DNA of 64,000 bases from Saccharibacillus alkalitolerans (lineage in GTDB: Bacteria > Bacillota > Bacilli > Paenibacillales > Paenibacillaceae): NCBI RefSeq assembly GCF_011090185.1, contig NZ_JAAFGS010000002.1, positions 310,001-374,000 on the forward strand, given 5' to 3'. The notes beneath the pieces are model-generated. The model saw nothing but the letters and a program-made list of their open reading frames with translations. It was not told the origin of the DNA and made no database searches. A program made the position numbers and the translations under genes. Shown in pieces: positions 42,654 through 50,885 of the stretch (positions are counted from its first letter, which is position 1; each line of letters begins with the position of its first letter).

Positions 42654-42752
42654 AAATCTTCTCCGATCGAAGACTCCTAACCTCCGGCCCTTCGCGAACC
42701 GAAAAGTCTCCGTATGCCTTCCCTTAAGTATGCGCTTGCTTTTTTGCTTAGT

Positions 42753-42770
42753 ATACTTGTCGACAAGTTA
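42753..42770. promoter_or_regulatory. GntR operator upstream of gntP
   Basis: ATACTTGTCGACAAGTTA contains the perfect palindrome ACTTGTCGACAAGT. It matches the B. subtilis gnt operator, as I recall it (ATACTTGTATACAAGTAT), at 14 of 18 positions. A related site precedes gnd at 44581-44598. Confidence 0.65.
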
Positions 42771-42827
42771 GCCGGAAAGAAGCCGGCCGAAGCCGGTTTC
42801 CGGGCCACTGTCAACCGAGACCGCTCT

Positions 42828-43499
42828 TCAAGGCAAGCTGCGATCCAGCGTCTCGCCGGAATCGTCGAAATAGGCTTTGACGACTTCCCGAATCTCGTCG
42901 GCGCTGCCCGAACGCAGCCCTTCGATCACCATCCGGTGTTTGTCCGCCACCCAGTTCATCCGGTCGACGCCCTGCTTGAATCCCTTTTCCGTCGTCAGCA
43001 AAATGACGGTCATGACGATGGGGCGGATGCTGTTCCATAGATGCAAAATGCGGGTATGCCGAGCCTCCGTCACGATCCGCTCATGGAACGAAAAGTCCTG
43101 GTAGGCGAACTCCACGTAGTCTCCGTGCTTCGCGGCCAGCTTCATCCGGTCGATCGCCTGTTCGAGCGCCGAAGCGAGCGACGCGTTGTCGCGGCCGGCC
43201 AACCGCTGCTGGGCGAAACTCTCGATCAGGTAGCGCACGTCGTACAGCTCCTTCACGTCTTCGAGATTCAGCCCGACGACGACCGCGCCCATTCGCTCCA
43301 GGCGAATCAGCCCTTCGCCGGCCAGCATTTTCAGCGCTTCGCGCACGGGAGAGCGGCTGGTGCCGAACGTTTCCGCGACGCGGTTTTCCGAGATGACTTC
43401 GCCCGGCTTGATGTCTTCGTTGATAATCTGCAGCCGAAGCCGGCTGGCGATGGACTCGCCGAGCGAAGCGCCCTGGAGCCAAGCGGAAGGATATTGCAT
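42828..43499 (-). CDS. gntR: GntR/FadR-type repressor of gluconate genes
   Basis: Cytoplasmic repressor of 223 residues. The N-terminal winged helix (about 12-75) has IKPGEVISENRVAETFGTSRSPVREALKMLAGEGLI, and the C-terminal FCD ligand domain (about 85-215) has LYDVRYLIESFAQQRL with the metal-site histidines in DFSFHERIV and VADKHRMVIEGL. Gluconate is the expected inducer. It sits between gnd and gntP, with operator-like palindromes upstream of both. The ATG at 43499 follows GGGGGTT; a TTG two codons earlier is also possible. Confidence 0.92.
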   Translation of the reverse strand: MQYPSAWLQGASLGESIASRLRLQIINEDIKPGEVISENRVAETFGTSRSPVREALKMLAGEGLIRLERMGAVVVGLNLEDVKELYDVRYLIESFAQQRLAGRDNASLASALEQAIDRMKLAAKHGDYVEFAYQDFSFHERIVTEARHTRILHLWNSIRPIVMTVILLTTEKGFKQGVDRMNWVADKHRMVIEGLRSGSADEIREVVKAYFDDSGETLDRSLP

Positions 43500-43616
43500 G
43501 GTCAAACCCCCGTTACCGAATTTGCCCTGCCGAAGAACGCGGTATTCCCTTCCCCGGCAAACGCACTTCCCCTGATTTTATCATACTTAAAGGGAAAGTT
43601 CCGCACGGGAAGGCGG

Positions 43617-44516
43617 TCAGTCTTCCTTCACGACCGCGTGTCCGCCGAATTCGTTGCGCAGCGCCGCGACGACTTTGCCGTGGAACGTGTCGTTCTCCAG
43701 CGAGCGGTATCTCATCAGCAGCGACAGCGCGATGACCGGCGTGCTCACTTCGAGATCGAGCGCTTCCTGCACCGTCCATTTGCCTTCGCCCGAACTCTGC
43801 ATGACGCCTTTGATCTCGTCGAGATTCGGGTCTTTGGAAAAGGCGTTCTCCGTCAGTTCCATCAGCCAGCCGCGAATGACCGAACCGTTGGACCAGACGC
43901 GGGCTACCGCTTCGTGGTCGTAATCGAACGCGCTTTTCTCCAGCACTTCGAAGCCTTCTCCGATCGCCTGCATCATGCCGTACTCGATGCCGTTGTGCAC
44001 CATCTTCAGGTAGTGTCCGCTGCCGCTCGGCCCGGTGTACAGATAGCCGTTCTCTACGGCGAGATCCTTGAACAGGGGCTCGATCGTCTTGAACGCTTCC
44101 TTGTCTCCGCCGATCATGAAGCAGCCGCCGTTCTGCGCGCCCGACATGCCGCCGCTCGTGCCCGCGTCGAAGAAGAAGATGCCTTTGCGGCCCAACGTCT
44201 CGGAACGGCGGATCGAGTCCTTATACTGCGAGTTGCCGCCGTCGATGATCATATCGCCTTCTTCCAGCAGGTCGGACAGGCCGTTCAGCACCCCGTCGAC
44301 GATCGGGCCGGCCGGCACCATGACCCAGACGACGCGCGGTTTTTCGAGCTGTCCGACCAGATCCGCCACCGATTCCGCGGCCGACGCGCCCTTCTTCGCC
44401 AGTTCGCGTCCCGGTTCCGGGTTGACGTCGTTCACGACGACTTCATGCCCGTTTTCCAACAGATTCAATACGAGATTATAGCCCATCTTGCCGAGGCCGA
44501 TCATGCCAATTTTCAT
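43617..44516 (-). CDS. gnd: 6-phosphogluconate dehydrogenase, decarboxylating (short form)
   Basis: Oxidises 6-phosphogluconate to ribulose 5-phosphate and CO2, the step after GntK. The product has 299 residues, the short GndA/YqeC-type form rather than the 470-residue enzyme. The cofactor motif is MIGLGKMGYNLVLNLLENGH, with VNDVNPEPG after strand 2 suggesting NAD-type recognition. Substrate and catalytic motifs are present: DGGNSQYKDSIRR, FFDAGTSGGMSGAQNG and LKMVHNGIEYGMMQAIGEGF with the catalytic Lys. The start at 44516 has GAAGGAG at ideal spacing. It is the promoter-proximal gene of gnd-gntR, with operator and cre candidates upstream. Confidence 0.94.
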   Translation of the reverse strand: MKIGMIGLGKMGYNLVLNLLENGHEVVVNDVNPEPGRELAKKGASAAESVADLVGQLEKPRVVWVMVPAGPIVDGVLNGLSDLLEEGDMIIDGGNSQYKDSIRRSETLGRKGIFFFDAGTSGGMSGAQNGGCFMIGGDKEAFKTIEPLFKDLAVENGYLYTGPSGSGHYLKMVHNGIEYGMMQAIGEGFEVLEKSAFDYDHEAVARVWSNGSVIRGWLMELTENAFSKDPNLDEIKGVMQSSGEGKWTVQEALDLEVSTPVIALSLLMRYRSLENDTFHGKVVAALRNEFGGHAVVKED

Positions 44517-44580
44517 GCTGTCCACTCCTTCTGCGGTTTCCTATATTTCCATACACGGCACAGTCGATAATTAAACAAGT

Positions 44581-44598
44581 ATACCTGTATACAACTTT
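44581..44598. promoter_or_regulatory. GntR operator upstream of gnd
   Basis: ATACCTGTATACAACTTT matches the recalled B. subtilis gnt operator at 15 of 18 positions and resembles the site upstream of gntP. It lies 65 bp upstream of the gnd start. Confidence 0.6.
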
Positions 44599-44642
44599 CT
44601 TTTTTATCTTACGCCTCCTCCTCCGCTCTTGTAAAGAAAAAA

Positions 44643-44657
44643 ATGAAAGCGGTTTAT
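44643..44657. promoter_or_regulatory. Candidate cre (CcpA) box upstream of gnd
   Basis: ATGAAAGCGGTTTAT matches WTGNAANCGNWNNCW with one mismatch. With the site upstream of gntP it suggests glucose repression of both gluconate transcripts. The rest of the 317-bp gap holds only a T-less hairpin (44712-44742). Confidence 0.45.
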
Positions 44658-44833
44658 TTGTGTCAAAATTCACAGCTTGCGGATTGGAGCCCGGATTCGG
44701 ATCAAACGTACGAAGGCGGCCCCCTGTTCGGGCGCCGCCTTCATCGCCTGCACCGAGAACGTTCTGCTCACCATTACCCCGCTCTCCGCCTTGCAAACAA
44801 TATTTTCCTTTTTCGATTCTTCTTATCATCCGC

Positions 44834-45997
44834 TCAGGACAATTTTTCTCCTTTGCCGCTGATAATCTTCAGCATGCCGTTCTCGTATCCTACCCGGTAG
44901 GTCAGTTTATAATCCGTGTAGACAGTGCCCGATTGTTTGAATTCCTCCGCCGTGATGTGCAGGACGACCTTGATCTCGTCCCCGTTCTGCTCGGAAGAAA
45001 TCGAGTTGACCAAGATGTCTCCGGTATTCAGATAGCCGTCGCGGAAGCCGTTGTAGTCGGTACCCGCCTGCCAGCTGCTGCCCAGGAAGGAATAAGCCGT
45101 AACGTAGTCCTTGGCGGACAGGCTGTTATAGTACGCGGTCACGAGATACTCGGCATCGTCCGCCGCCGACCAGCCGTAATCGCCGGCGTCCGTGCCTTCC
45201 GTCGAGACCAGCTCCGGCAGGTCGGCTCCGGGATTCTTCGACCAGCCCCGGGCCGTGTCGATCATTTCGGCGACGGGAATGCTGAAGCCGATCGAATTTT
45301 CCTCCGTGACCTTCGCCGAATTGATCCCCAGCACGGACCCGGTCTTCGCGTCGACCAGCGGCCCTCCGCTGTTGCCCGGCGCGATCGGCGCGGAGATCTG
45401 GTACAAGTTGCTGTACACGTACGGGTCGATGGTCAGATCGCGTCCCGTTCCGCTGATAATTCCCGTCGTGACCGTATTTTGCAAACCGAGCGGACTGCCG
45501 AGCGCCAGCACTTCGTCGCCGACCTCCCCTTCCTTCTCCGCCATGTTCAGCGGCGTCTCGCCGGCCAGTTCCGGCACTCGCACTACCGCCACGTCGGTAT
45601 CGGTGCCGGCGCCGATCACTTCGCCGTCCAATGTGCGGGCGTCGGCCGTTTTGACCTTCACCTTGCGGGCGCCTTCGACGACGTGCGCGTTGGTGATGAT
45701 GTCGCCTTTTTCGTTGTACAGGAACCCCGAGCCGAGCGAGCCGTCCTCCAACTGGATCATGACGACTTTTTTCTGCGTCTCGTTGATGATTTCCTTAAGC
45801 GTGGCGTTTTTCGGAGCCTGCTCCTGCTTCTGCGACTGCGTCTTAGCGGCAGCCGCCTTGCTCGCGGGAGCCGCCGCCAACAGCGGCGCTCCGTCCATCT
45901 CCTGCGGCACCCGCTCCATGACATACCACGAAGCGCCGCCCGTTCCGGCCGCGATCAGCAGGGAGGCCAACCCGCTGAATAACCATCCTTTTTTCAT
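44834..45997 (-). CDS. Membrane-anchored trypsin-like serine protease (HtrA-like, no PDZ)
   Basis: Exported protease of 387 residues. An N-terminal signal anchor (about 4-24, GWLFSGLASLLIAAGTGGASW) is followed by an Ala/Gln linker and an S1C protease domain (about 75-265). The catalytic triad is His in ITNAHVVEG, Asp in GTDTDVAVVRV and Ser in APIAPGNSGGPLVD. HtrA proteins normally carry one or two PDZ domains; here the C-terminus (about 285-387) looks instead like an NTF2-type or SnoaL-like domain (AAYYNSLSAKDYVTAYSFLGSSW). The ATG at 45997 follows AGGAGGAGG. It is 13 bp behind a zinc-ribbon membrane protein gene, so a two-gene unit is likely. Confidence 0.88.
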   Translation of the reverse strand: MKKGWLFSGLASLLIAAGTGGASWYVMERVPQEMDGAPLLAAAPASKAAAAKTQSQKQEQAPKNATLKEIINETQKKVVMIQLEDGSLGSGFLYNEKGDIITNAHVVEGARKVKVKTADARTLDGEVIGAGTDTDVAVVRVPELAGETPLNMAEKEGEVGDEVLALGSPLGLQNTVTTGIISGTGRDLTIDPYVYSNLYQISAPIAPGNSGGPLVDAKTGSVLGINSAKVTEENSIGFSIPVAEMIDTARGWSKNPGADLPELVSTEGTDAGDYGWSAADDAEYLVTAYYNSLSAKDYVTAYSFLGSSWQAGTDYNGFRDGYLNTGDILVNSISSEQNGDEIKVVLHITAEEFKQSGTVYTDYKLTYRVGYENGMLKIISGKGEKLS

Positions 45998-46010
45998 GCC
46001 GAGCCTCCTC

Positions 46011-47255
46011 CTATTCCAGATACCAGGTGACGTTGTCGACCTGGATCTGCACGTAATCGTACCAGCCGTAATCGTAAGAGGTGAACGTGCCGCTCTTGCC
46101 CGGAGCCAAATCATACGGAGACGCGTAAGTGGACGAAGAGAACAGATATCCTCCGGACGCGTCGTACGCCGAATAATGGATCTCGACGCCGTAGATCGGC
46201 CGGGTCGCCACGTTGGTTACGGTCCCCGTCGTTGTAATGTCGCCGTAGTCCGAGACTTCGATATTCAGTCCGCTTACGTCGACCGCCGCCGTGCGATTGG
46301 TCAGGTCGTCGGCTTCCGCCTGCTGCTGCGCCCGCTCGATGCGTGCCTGTTCGGCCGCTTCGAACGCCGCCTGCTCGGAGCCGATCCGGTCCTGCAGAGC
46401 CAGCAGGCTTGCGTCCTTCTTCGCGTAGCTCAGCCCCGTCTTTACCGCCCGGGAAGCTTCGTCGAAGCTTTTGTCCTGCAGCAGCGCTTCGGCGTTCTTC
46501 GTGCTGATCGCCACGATCTTGCCGACGATCAGCTTATGCACCTCGTCCGCTTCTTCCGCAGCCAGCCGATCCACTTCTTCCAGCTTGTAGCCGAGCGCTT
46601 CCACGTCGTTCAGCTTGTCCAATTCCTGCTTGACCAGCAGGACGGACAGCCGGTCGCGGTTGTCCGCCGCTGCTGCTTTTTCCCGGTTGAACAGCGGCTC
46701 GGGCCGCTTGTTCAGCGACGCTTCCAGCACGCCGAGCGACTTCTCCGCCGGCTCCAGCTTGTTCTGCTTCAGTTGGGAGGCGACCGTATTCAGCTTCTGG
46801 TGCACCCGCTGCGCCGTCTCCACCAGCGCCCGGTCCGTCTCTGCGGCCGCGAATTCCGGGCGCAGCTTCCCGGCCTGCCGCAGCTTGGCCAGCGCTTCGT
46901 CGTATTTCCCGTCCAGCGCCAGCTTGCCGGCCTCTTGATGCAGCGCGGACGCCTGTTCGTTGATATCGGTCTCCCGTTCGTACAGCATGTACACGCCGCC
47001 TGCGCCGATTCCCAGCAGCAGCACCGGGATGATCCACATGGGATGCCGGAAGCCGCCTTTGCGTTTGACCGGGACGGCTGTCATTTCGGACTTGTTCGGT
47101 TCCGCCGCTTCATGGATCGGCCGCTTGGCCAGCTGCGCGGACACCGGCAGCCCGGCGGTTTCTTCTCTCGGTTCCGCGGCGTTCAGACGCATGCCGCACG
47201 ACGAACAGAACGCCGCGTCCGCCGGCTGACGCGCTCCGCAGTGATTGCAATACAT
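46011..47255 (-). CDS. Zinc-ribbon single-pass membrane protein with FxLYD-like C-terminus
   Basis: A 414-residue membrane protein. It opens with a zinc ribbon, MYCNHCGARQPADAAFCSSCG, giving four Cys ligands. A basic linker and one transmembrane helix (about 74-93, WIIPVLLLGIGAGGVYMLY) follow. The exterior part has a long coiled-coil region (about 95-310, rich in Ala, Glu, Lys, Leu) and a C-terminal beta domain of FxLYD type (about 325-414; GDITTTGTVTNVATRPIYGVEI). Related zinc-ribbon membrane proteins in Bacilli are linked to envelope stress or wall functions, but a role cannot be assigned. It is co-oriented and nearly contiguous with the serine protease, so one may control or present substrate to the other. 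Confidence 0.82.
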   Translation of the reverse strand: MYCNHCGARQPADAAFCSSCGMRLNAAEPREETAGLPVSAQLAKRPIHEAAEPNKSEMTAVPVKRKGGFRHPMWIIPVLLLGIGAGGVYMLYERETDINEQASALHQEAGKLALDGKYDEALAKLRQAGKLRPEFAAAETDRALVETAQRVHQKLNTVASQLKQNKLEPAEKSLGVLEASLNKRPEPLFNREKAAAADNRDRLSVLLVKQELDKLNDVEALGYKLEEVDRLAAEEADEVHKLIVGKIVAISTKNAEALLQDKSFDEASRAVKTGLSYAKKDASLLALQDRIGSEQAAFEAAEQARIERAQQQAEADDLTNRTAAVDVSGLNIEVSDYGDITTTGTVTNVATRPIYGVEIHYSAYDASGGYLFSSSTYASPYDLAPGKSGTFTSYDYGWYDYVQIQVDNVTWYLE

Positions 47256-47474
47256 TCAGGACCCCTCCCGTAAGTAAGCGATTCGTATGACCATTGAACA
47301 AGCTTACGGACCGTTGTACCTATCCGCCTGCTTGGATGCTTATAATGTAGCACAATTCATGAGGATTAAGGAGGGAATTTCCTGATGGCCAAAAATGTTC
47401 AATTTCGGGCAGCTTATCCATGGTCAGGGACGAAAACCGAATAAGCCTCGTCAGCCGAAGAACGATTCAACGAC

Positions 47475-47518
47475 AAAAAAGAGCCGCTTCCGACGACCTT
47501 GCTTGTCGGAAGCGGCTC
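47475..47518 (-). terminator. Terminator of the secreted GH32 gene
   Basis: On the minus strand GAGCCGCTTCCGAC and its perfect 14-bp complement surround a 10-nt loop and are followed by six T. It begins 5 bp past the stop at 47524. Confidence 0.88.
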
Positions 47519-47523
47519 CCGGA

Positions 47524-50500
47524 CTATTTTTTCAATTTCCACTGCTGGGCCCCGCTGTTCGGATCGGGAGTCCGAAGCTGCGCACGGCCGTCCGCTTCGG
47601 CGGACAGGGCCAGCCCGTTCGCGGCGTTTATGAGGAGCACCGTTCCGTTCGGGCGCTTGCGTATGATCCAGCGCTGATTGTCGTACCCCATATAATCGTA
47701 CAGCTGAAGCATCCCGCGGCCGGTATCGAAGTCCAGCGCCGGCCCGGATTCGATCCGCAGCGAGATCGAGCCGTCTTCGCCGCCGGTCGGGACTGCCGTC
47801 CAAGCCGGCGCGGCACCGACGGATGACGTCAGGACGACCGAAGCACCCCGTTCGCTCTCGGATGCCGCGAGCGACGATCCGGAAGACGGATTCATAATTT
47901 TGAAGCTATCCAGGCGCGGCGGCGAGAGTTTGGATATTTTGACGTTTTGGAACGAAGCCCTGCCGCCGAAAGCGTGCAGACCGAATCTTCCTTGGGCGAA
48001 TGTTCCGTCTTTGACGTCGATTACCCGTTTGCCGTCCAGCCAAGCCCGGAGCACGGGGCCCTTGGCCTGTACCTTCAACCGATACGTGCCGCCGGATTCG
48101 ATCGAAGCGGGCGAGTTCCCGACGACCTGGCGTTCCTCGAATTTTCCGTTTATTTTGTAGAACAGCCGAACCGCGTCCATATTGGGATCGAGATTGAGGT
48201 AGTAGCCGCTGCCGCCGGACGCATCGGAGCGGAACAGCAGCGAAGCCGCGCCGCCCCGCGCATCCAGCTTTACGGTCGCTTCATAAGTAAAGTCGCCGGC
48301 CTGCCGCGCGGAGACGGCTGTCGTATCCCCGCTATCGCTTCCGCGCAGACCGTCTTCCGTCACAATCCAGGAAGCGGAACCCGGCGCGGTATCGAGCCTG
48401 CCGAGCTCGGACACGAAGCGCCCTCCATGCACGGTCACCCGCACGCTGCCGGAAGTCCCGTCGGCGGCTCTGGCCGTGACCGACGCTTGGCCGGGAGCGA
48501 CGGCCCGAAGCGCGGCAGTGCCGCCGTCCGCCGCGACCGACACGACCGACGGATCGGAACTGGTCCAGCTCAGCGGCGATCCCTCGGAAGCGGACGCGCG
48601 CGGAGCGGCCGACAGATTCCGGACTTCGCCGGGGCCCAGTTCCACTTCGGCCGCATCCAGCACGAGATCGGAAGCGGGCTGCGTTTTCCGGACGGAATTC
48701 AGCGCATGTACGTTCAGCGAGCGGATCTTGACCGAGCCTCCCTGCGCGTAGAAACTCATGCCCCGGCTTGCCGGGTCCGGGAAAATGACATCGGAGAAGA
48801 CCGTTTTTCCGGCGTTAGCGAAAAGTTCGACCGACGATTCGTCCACGAAAAGGCGCAGCTTGACGATTCCGTCTTCGGGTTCGAGTGCCGCTTCCTGACG
48901 CAAACGGAACGCCGGCGAGAAATCCGTCATCCCCGAAGCCGAACGATCGATCGAAAGTTTGGCCTCTTTGACCGAATAGCCGATCTCCGTCCGCTGCCCG
49001 CCTCCTTCCCGCACCCGGAAACCGAATGCGTCCGCCGCGCCGTCCGCGGGCAGTTCAAGCTCCGCTTCGATCTCGTAAGCGCCGGCGGACAATCCCTGCA
49101 GCGGATTCGGCGAAGCGTCGGTTACGACCGTTTCGCGGATCGCGCGCAGCTCGCGGCGCAGCCCGTCCAGTTCGGCGATCGGCCGCTGAACGAGCCGTAT
49201 CCCTTCGTCCGTCCGAGTCAGCGTCAGTTCTCTCGGCAGGCTGAGCACGCCTTTCCAGCCCGCTGTCGGAAACGCAAACGGGTAATCCCAGTTGGTCATC
49301 CATGCCATCGTGACGACCCGGCCGTCCGGGGCGTCGGTAAACGAAGAAGACGCATAAAACTCTTTGCCCCAATCGGTCTTGAGCACTTGTCCGGCGGTAT
49401 TGTCGTTGACGAATTTGCCGTCATCCGTCAATTCGCCGACGAAATATTCGGCGTCCGAACCTTCGGTCGCCGGATTGGCTCCCGTGCTGATCATCAGCAC
49501 CCATTTGCTCTCGTCGGTGCCGTCCACGGGGAGCGGAAACAGATCGGGACATTCCCAGACGCCGCCGCGCACGTATTCGCCGTAACCGAAATTGTCGGTG
49601 AGCGTCCAGTCGACCAGATTCGTCGAAGTGAAAAAGCGAATATGGTCGCCGCCCGATACGACCATGACCCAGCGATTCCGTTCTTCGTCGCGCACCACTT
49701 TGGGGTCGCGGAAATCCCAGCTGCCGGGGTCGTCGCCCTCTCGGCCGGGATTGTCGATCACGATCGGGCGGTCCTGCGGATAATGCCAGGTTCGGCCCCG
49801 ATCGGAGCTGTAAGCGATCCCGATCCGCTGATTGCCGCCCGGCGCGTCGGGATTGTAGGACGTATAATACGCGATCATGCCGCCGCCGTCCGGCGATCCG
49901 TCGAACAATCCCGAGACGTTGCCGGGGTCGGCGATCGTAGACCCCGACCAGATATGGCCCAGCTCGTTCCATTCCAGCGCAAGCGGCAGACTCTTCCAAT
50001 GCAGCATATCCGTGCTGACCGCATGGGCCCAGCGTCCTCCGTCCTGATGGAACAGATGATATTCGCCTTTGTAATAAATCATTCCGTTAGGGTCGCTGGC
50101 GGAACCTCTTTGCGGCGAATAATGGTATGCCGGCCGATACGCCTCGTCGTAGTAATCTTCCAAAGGCGTCGAATACGTGTCTTGAAAAACGGCCGTTCCG
50201 CGCAGCACCGACAATCCGGCGGATTGCCCGCCGGACGTCGGCAGTTCCGCTTCGATCGCCGCCGGCTCGTAACCGTCGGCATAAATCCGCACCCGGCCGT
50301 CTTCGGCCACGATCTCCAGCCGATGCTTTACCCCTTCTTCGCTGGGATAAGTGCCGGCCGACTCGGCCGCCGTTCCGTCCGGTCCGACCAGCCGCACGCG
50401 CATGCGGTCCGCTTCCCGCTCCAGCAGCGCGGCGTAACCGCCCGTCCCGTCGGCTTCGGCCAGAAAGACCAACCCGGCGGAAGCGTCCGCCGATCCGGGC

Positions 50501-50763
50501 GAGAGGTCGCCGCCGAATACAAAGCCGCCGGACTGGTTTACGGTGTACATGCGCCCCGCGGCCGATCCGCTTTCCGCCGTGCCGCGTATGCCGCGCTCGT
50601 CGGCGGTCCAGGTGCCGGTTTCGATGATGGCGCTTTCAAAATTGTGGTTCCAGACGGGTTCCCGAACGGCTGCGGGCTCGGATGCCCGAATTCCGTTTAT
50701 CGGCAGAATGCCGAGCAGCAGCGCCGCGCACAGCAGCGAGACGGCCGTTTTGTTTTTGTTCAT
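47524..50763 (-). CDS. Secreted multidomain GH32 fructan hydrolase (levanase/inulinase type)
   Basis: Extracellular fructan-degrading enzyme of 1079 residues. Order: signal peptide (about 1-28); LamG-like domain (about 38-195); five-bladed GH32 propeller (about 210-520); GH32 beta-sandwich (about 540-705); bacterial Ig-like domain (about 725-805; VVSVAADGGTAALRAVAPG); second LamG-like domain (about 810-950); and a C-terminal ricin-type lectin segment ending GAQQWKLKK. Catalytic residues are present: nucleophile Asp224 in SASDPNG (the family usually has WMNDPNG), transition-state Asp353 in FRDPK and acid/base Glu404 in WECPDLF. The ATG at 50763 follows GAGGAGG; a longer open frame upstream belongs to the antisense of the fructokinase region. 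Whether it cuts levan or inulin is not decidable. Confidence 0.9.
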   Translation of the reverse strand: MNKNKTAVSLLCAALLLGILPINGIRASEPAAVREPVWNHNFESAIIETGTWTADERGIRGTAESGSAAGRMYTVNQSGGFVFGGDLSPGSADASAGLVFLAEADGTGGYAALLEREADRMRVRLVGPDGTAAESAGTYPSEEGVKHRLEIVAEDGRVRIYADGYEPAAIEAELPTSGGQSAGLSVLRGTAVFQDTYSTPLEDYYDEAYRPAYHYSPQRGSASDPNGMIYYKGEYHLFHQDGGRWAHAVSTDMLHWKSLPLALEWNELGHIWSGSTIADPGNVSGLFDGSPDGGGMIAYYTSYNPDAPGGNQRIGIAYSSDRGRTWHYPQDRPIVIDNPGREGDDPGSWDFRDPKVVRDEERNRWVMVVSGGDHIRFFTSTNLVDWTLTDNFGYGEYVRGGVWECPDLFPLPVDGTDESKWVLMISTGANPATEGSDAEYFVGELTDDGKFVNDNTAGQVLKTDWGKEFYASSSFTDAPDGRVVTMAWMTNWDYPFAFPTAGWKGVLSLPRELTLTRTDEGIRLVQRPIAELDGLRRELRAIRETVVTDASPNPLQGLSAGAYEIEAELELPADGAADAFGFRVREGGGQRTEIGYSVKEAKLSIDRSASGMTDFSPAFRLRQEAALEPEDGIVKLRLFVDESSVELFANAGKTVFSDVIFPDPASRGMSFYAQGGSVKIRSLNVHALNSVRKTQPASDLVLDAAEVELGPGEVRNLSAAPRASASEGSPLSWTSSDPSVVSVAADGGTAALRAVAPGQASVTARAADGTSGSVRVTVHGGRFVSELGRLDTAPGSASWIVTEDGLRGSDSGDTTAVSARQAGDFTYEATVKLDARGGAASLLFRSDASGGSGYYLNLDPNMDAVRLFYKINGKFEERQVVGNSPASIESGGTYRLKVQAKGPVLRAWLDGKRVIDVKDGTFAQGRFGLHAFGGRASFQNVKISKLSPPRLDSFKIMNPSSGSSLAASESERGASVVLTSSVGAAPAWTAVPTGGEDGSISLRIESGPALDFDTGRGMLQLYDYMGYDNQRWIIRKRPNGTVLLINAANGLALSAEADGRAQLRTPDPNSGAQQWKLKK

Positions 50764-50816
50764 GAAAATCCTCCTCTTTTCGACTCTGTCTGATCGGGGC
50801 CGTTCCAAAACGAAAA

Positions 50817-50849
50817 GCCCGCTAACGATTCCAATCCGAGTTAGCGGGC
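50817..50849 (-). terminator. Terminator between fructokinase and secreted GH32 genes
   Basis: GCCCGCTAAC and GTTAGCGGGC form a 10-bp stem with a 13-nt loop, followed on the minus strand by TTTTCGTTTT. It would end or attenuate the importer-GH32-fructokinase transcript before the secreted enzyme. Confidence 0.78.
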
Positions 50850-50885
50850 CCTGACAGCGCGCGGCTTTCGATCGCCGCTCTTTTC

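Noticed and set aside
44712-44742. Transcription terminator upstream of the serine protease
   Set aside because: A GAAGGCGGC/GCCGCCTTC hairpin exists but has no T run on either strand and no gene end close by.
47947-50793. A 948-codon plus-strand frame antisense to the secreted GH32 gene
   Set aside because: No ribosome site, low-complexity Arg-rich translation, and opposite strand to a gene with all GH32 motifs.
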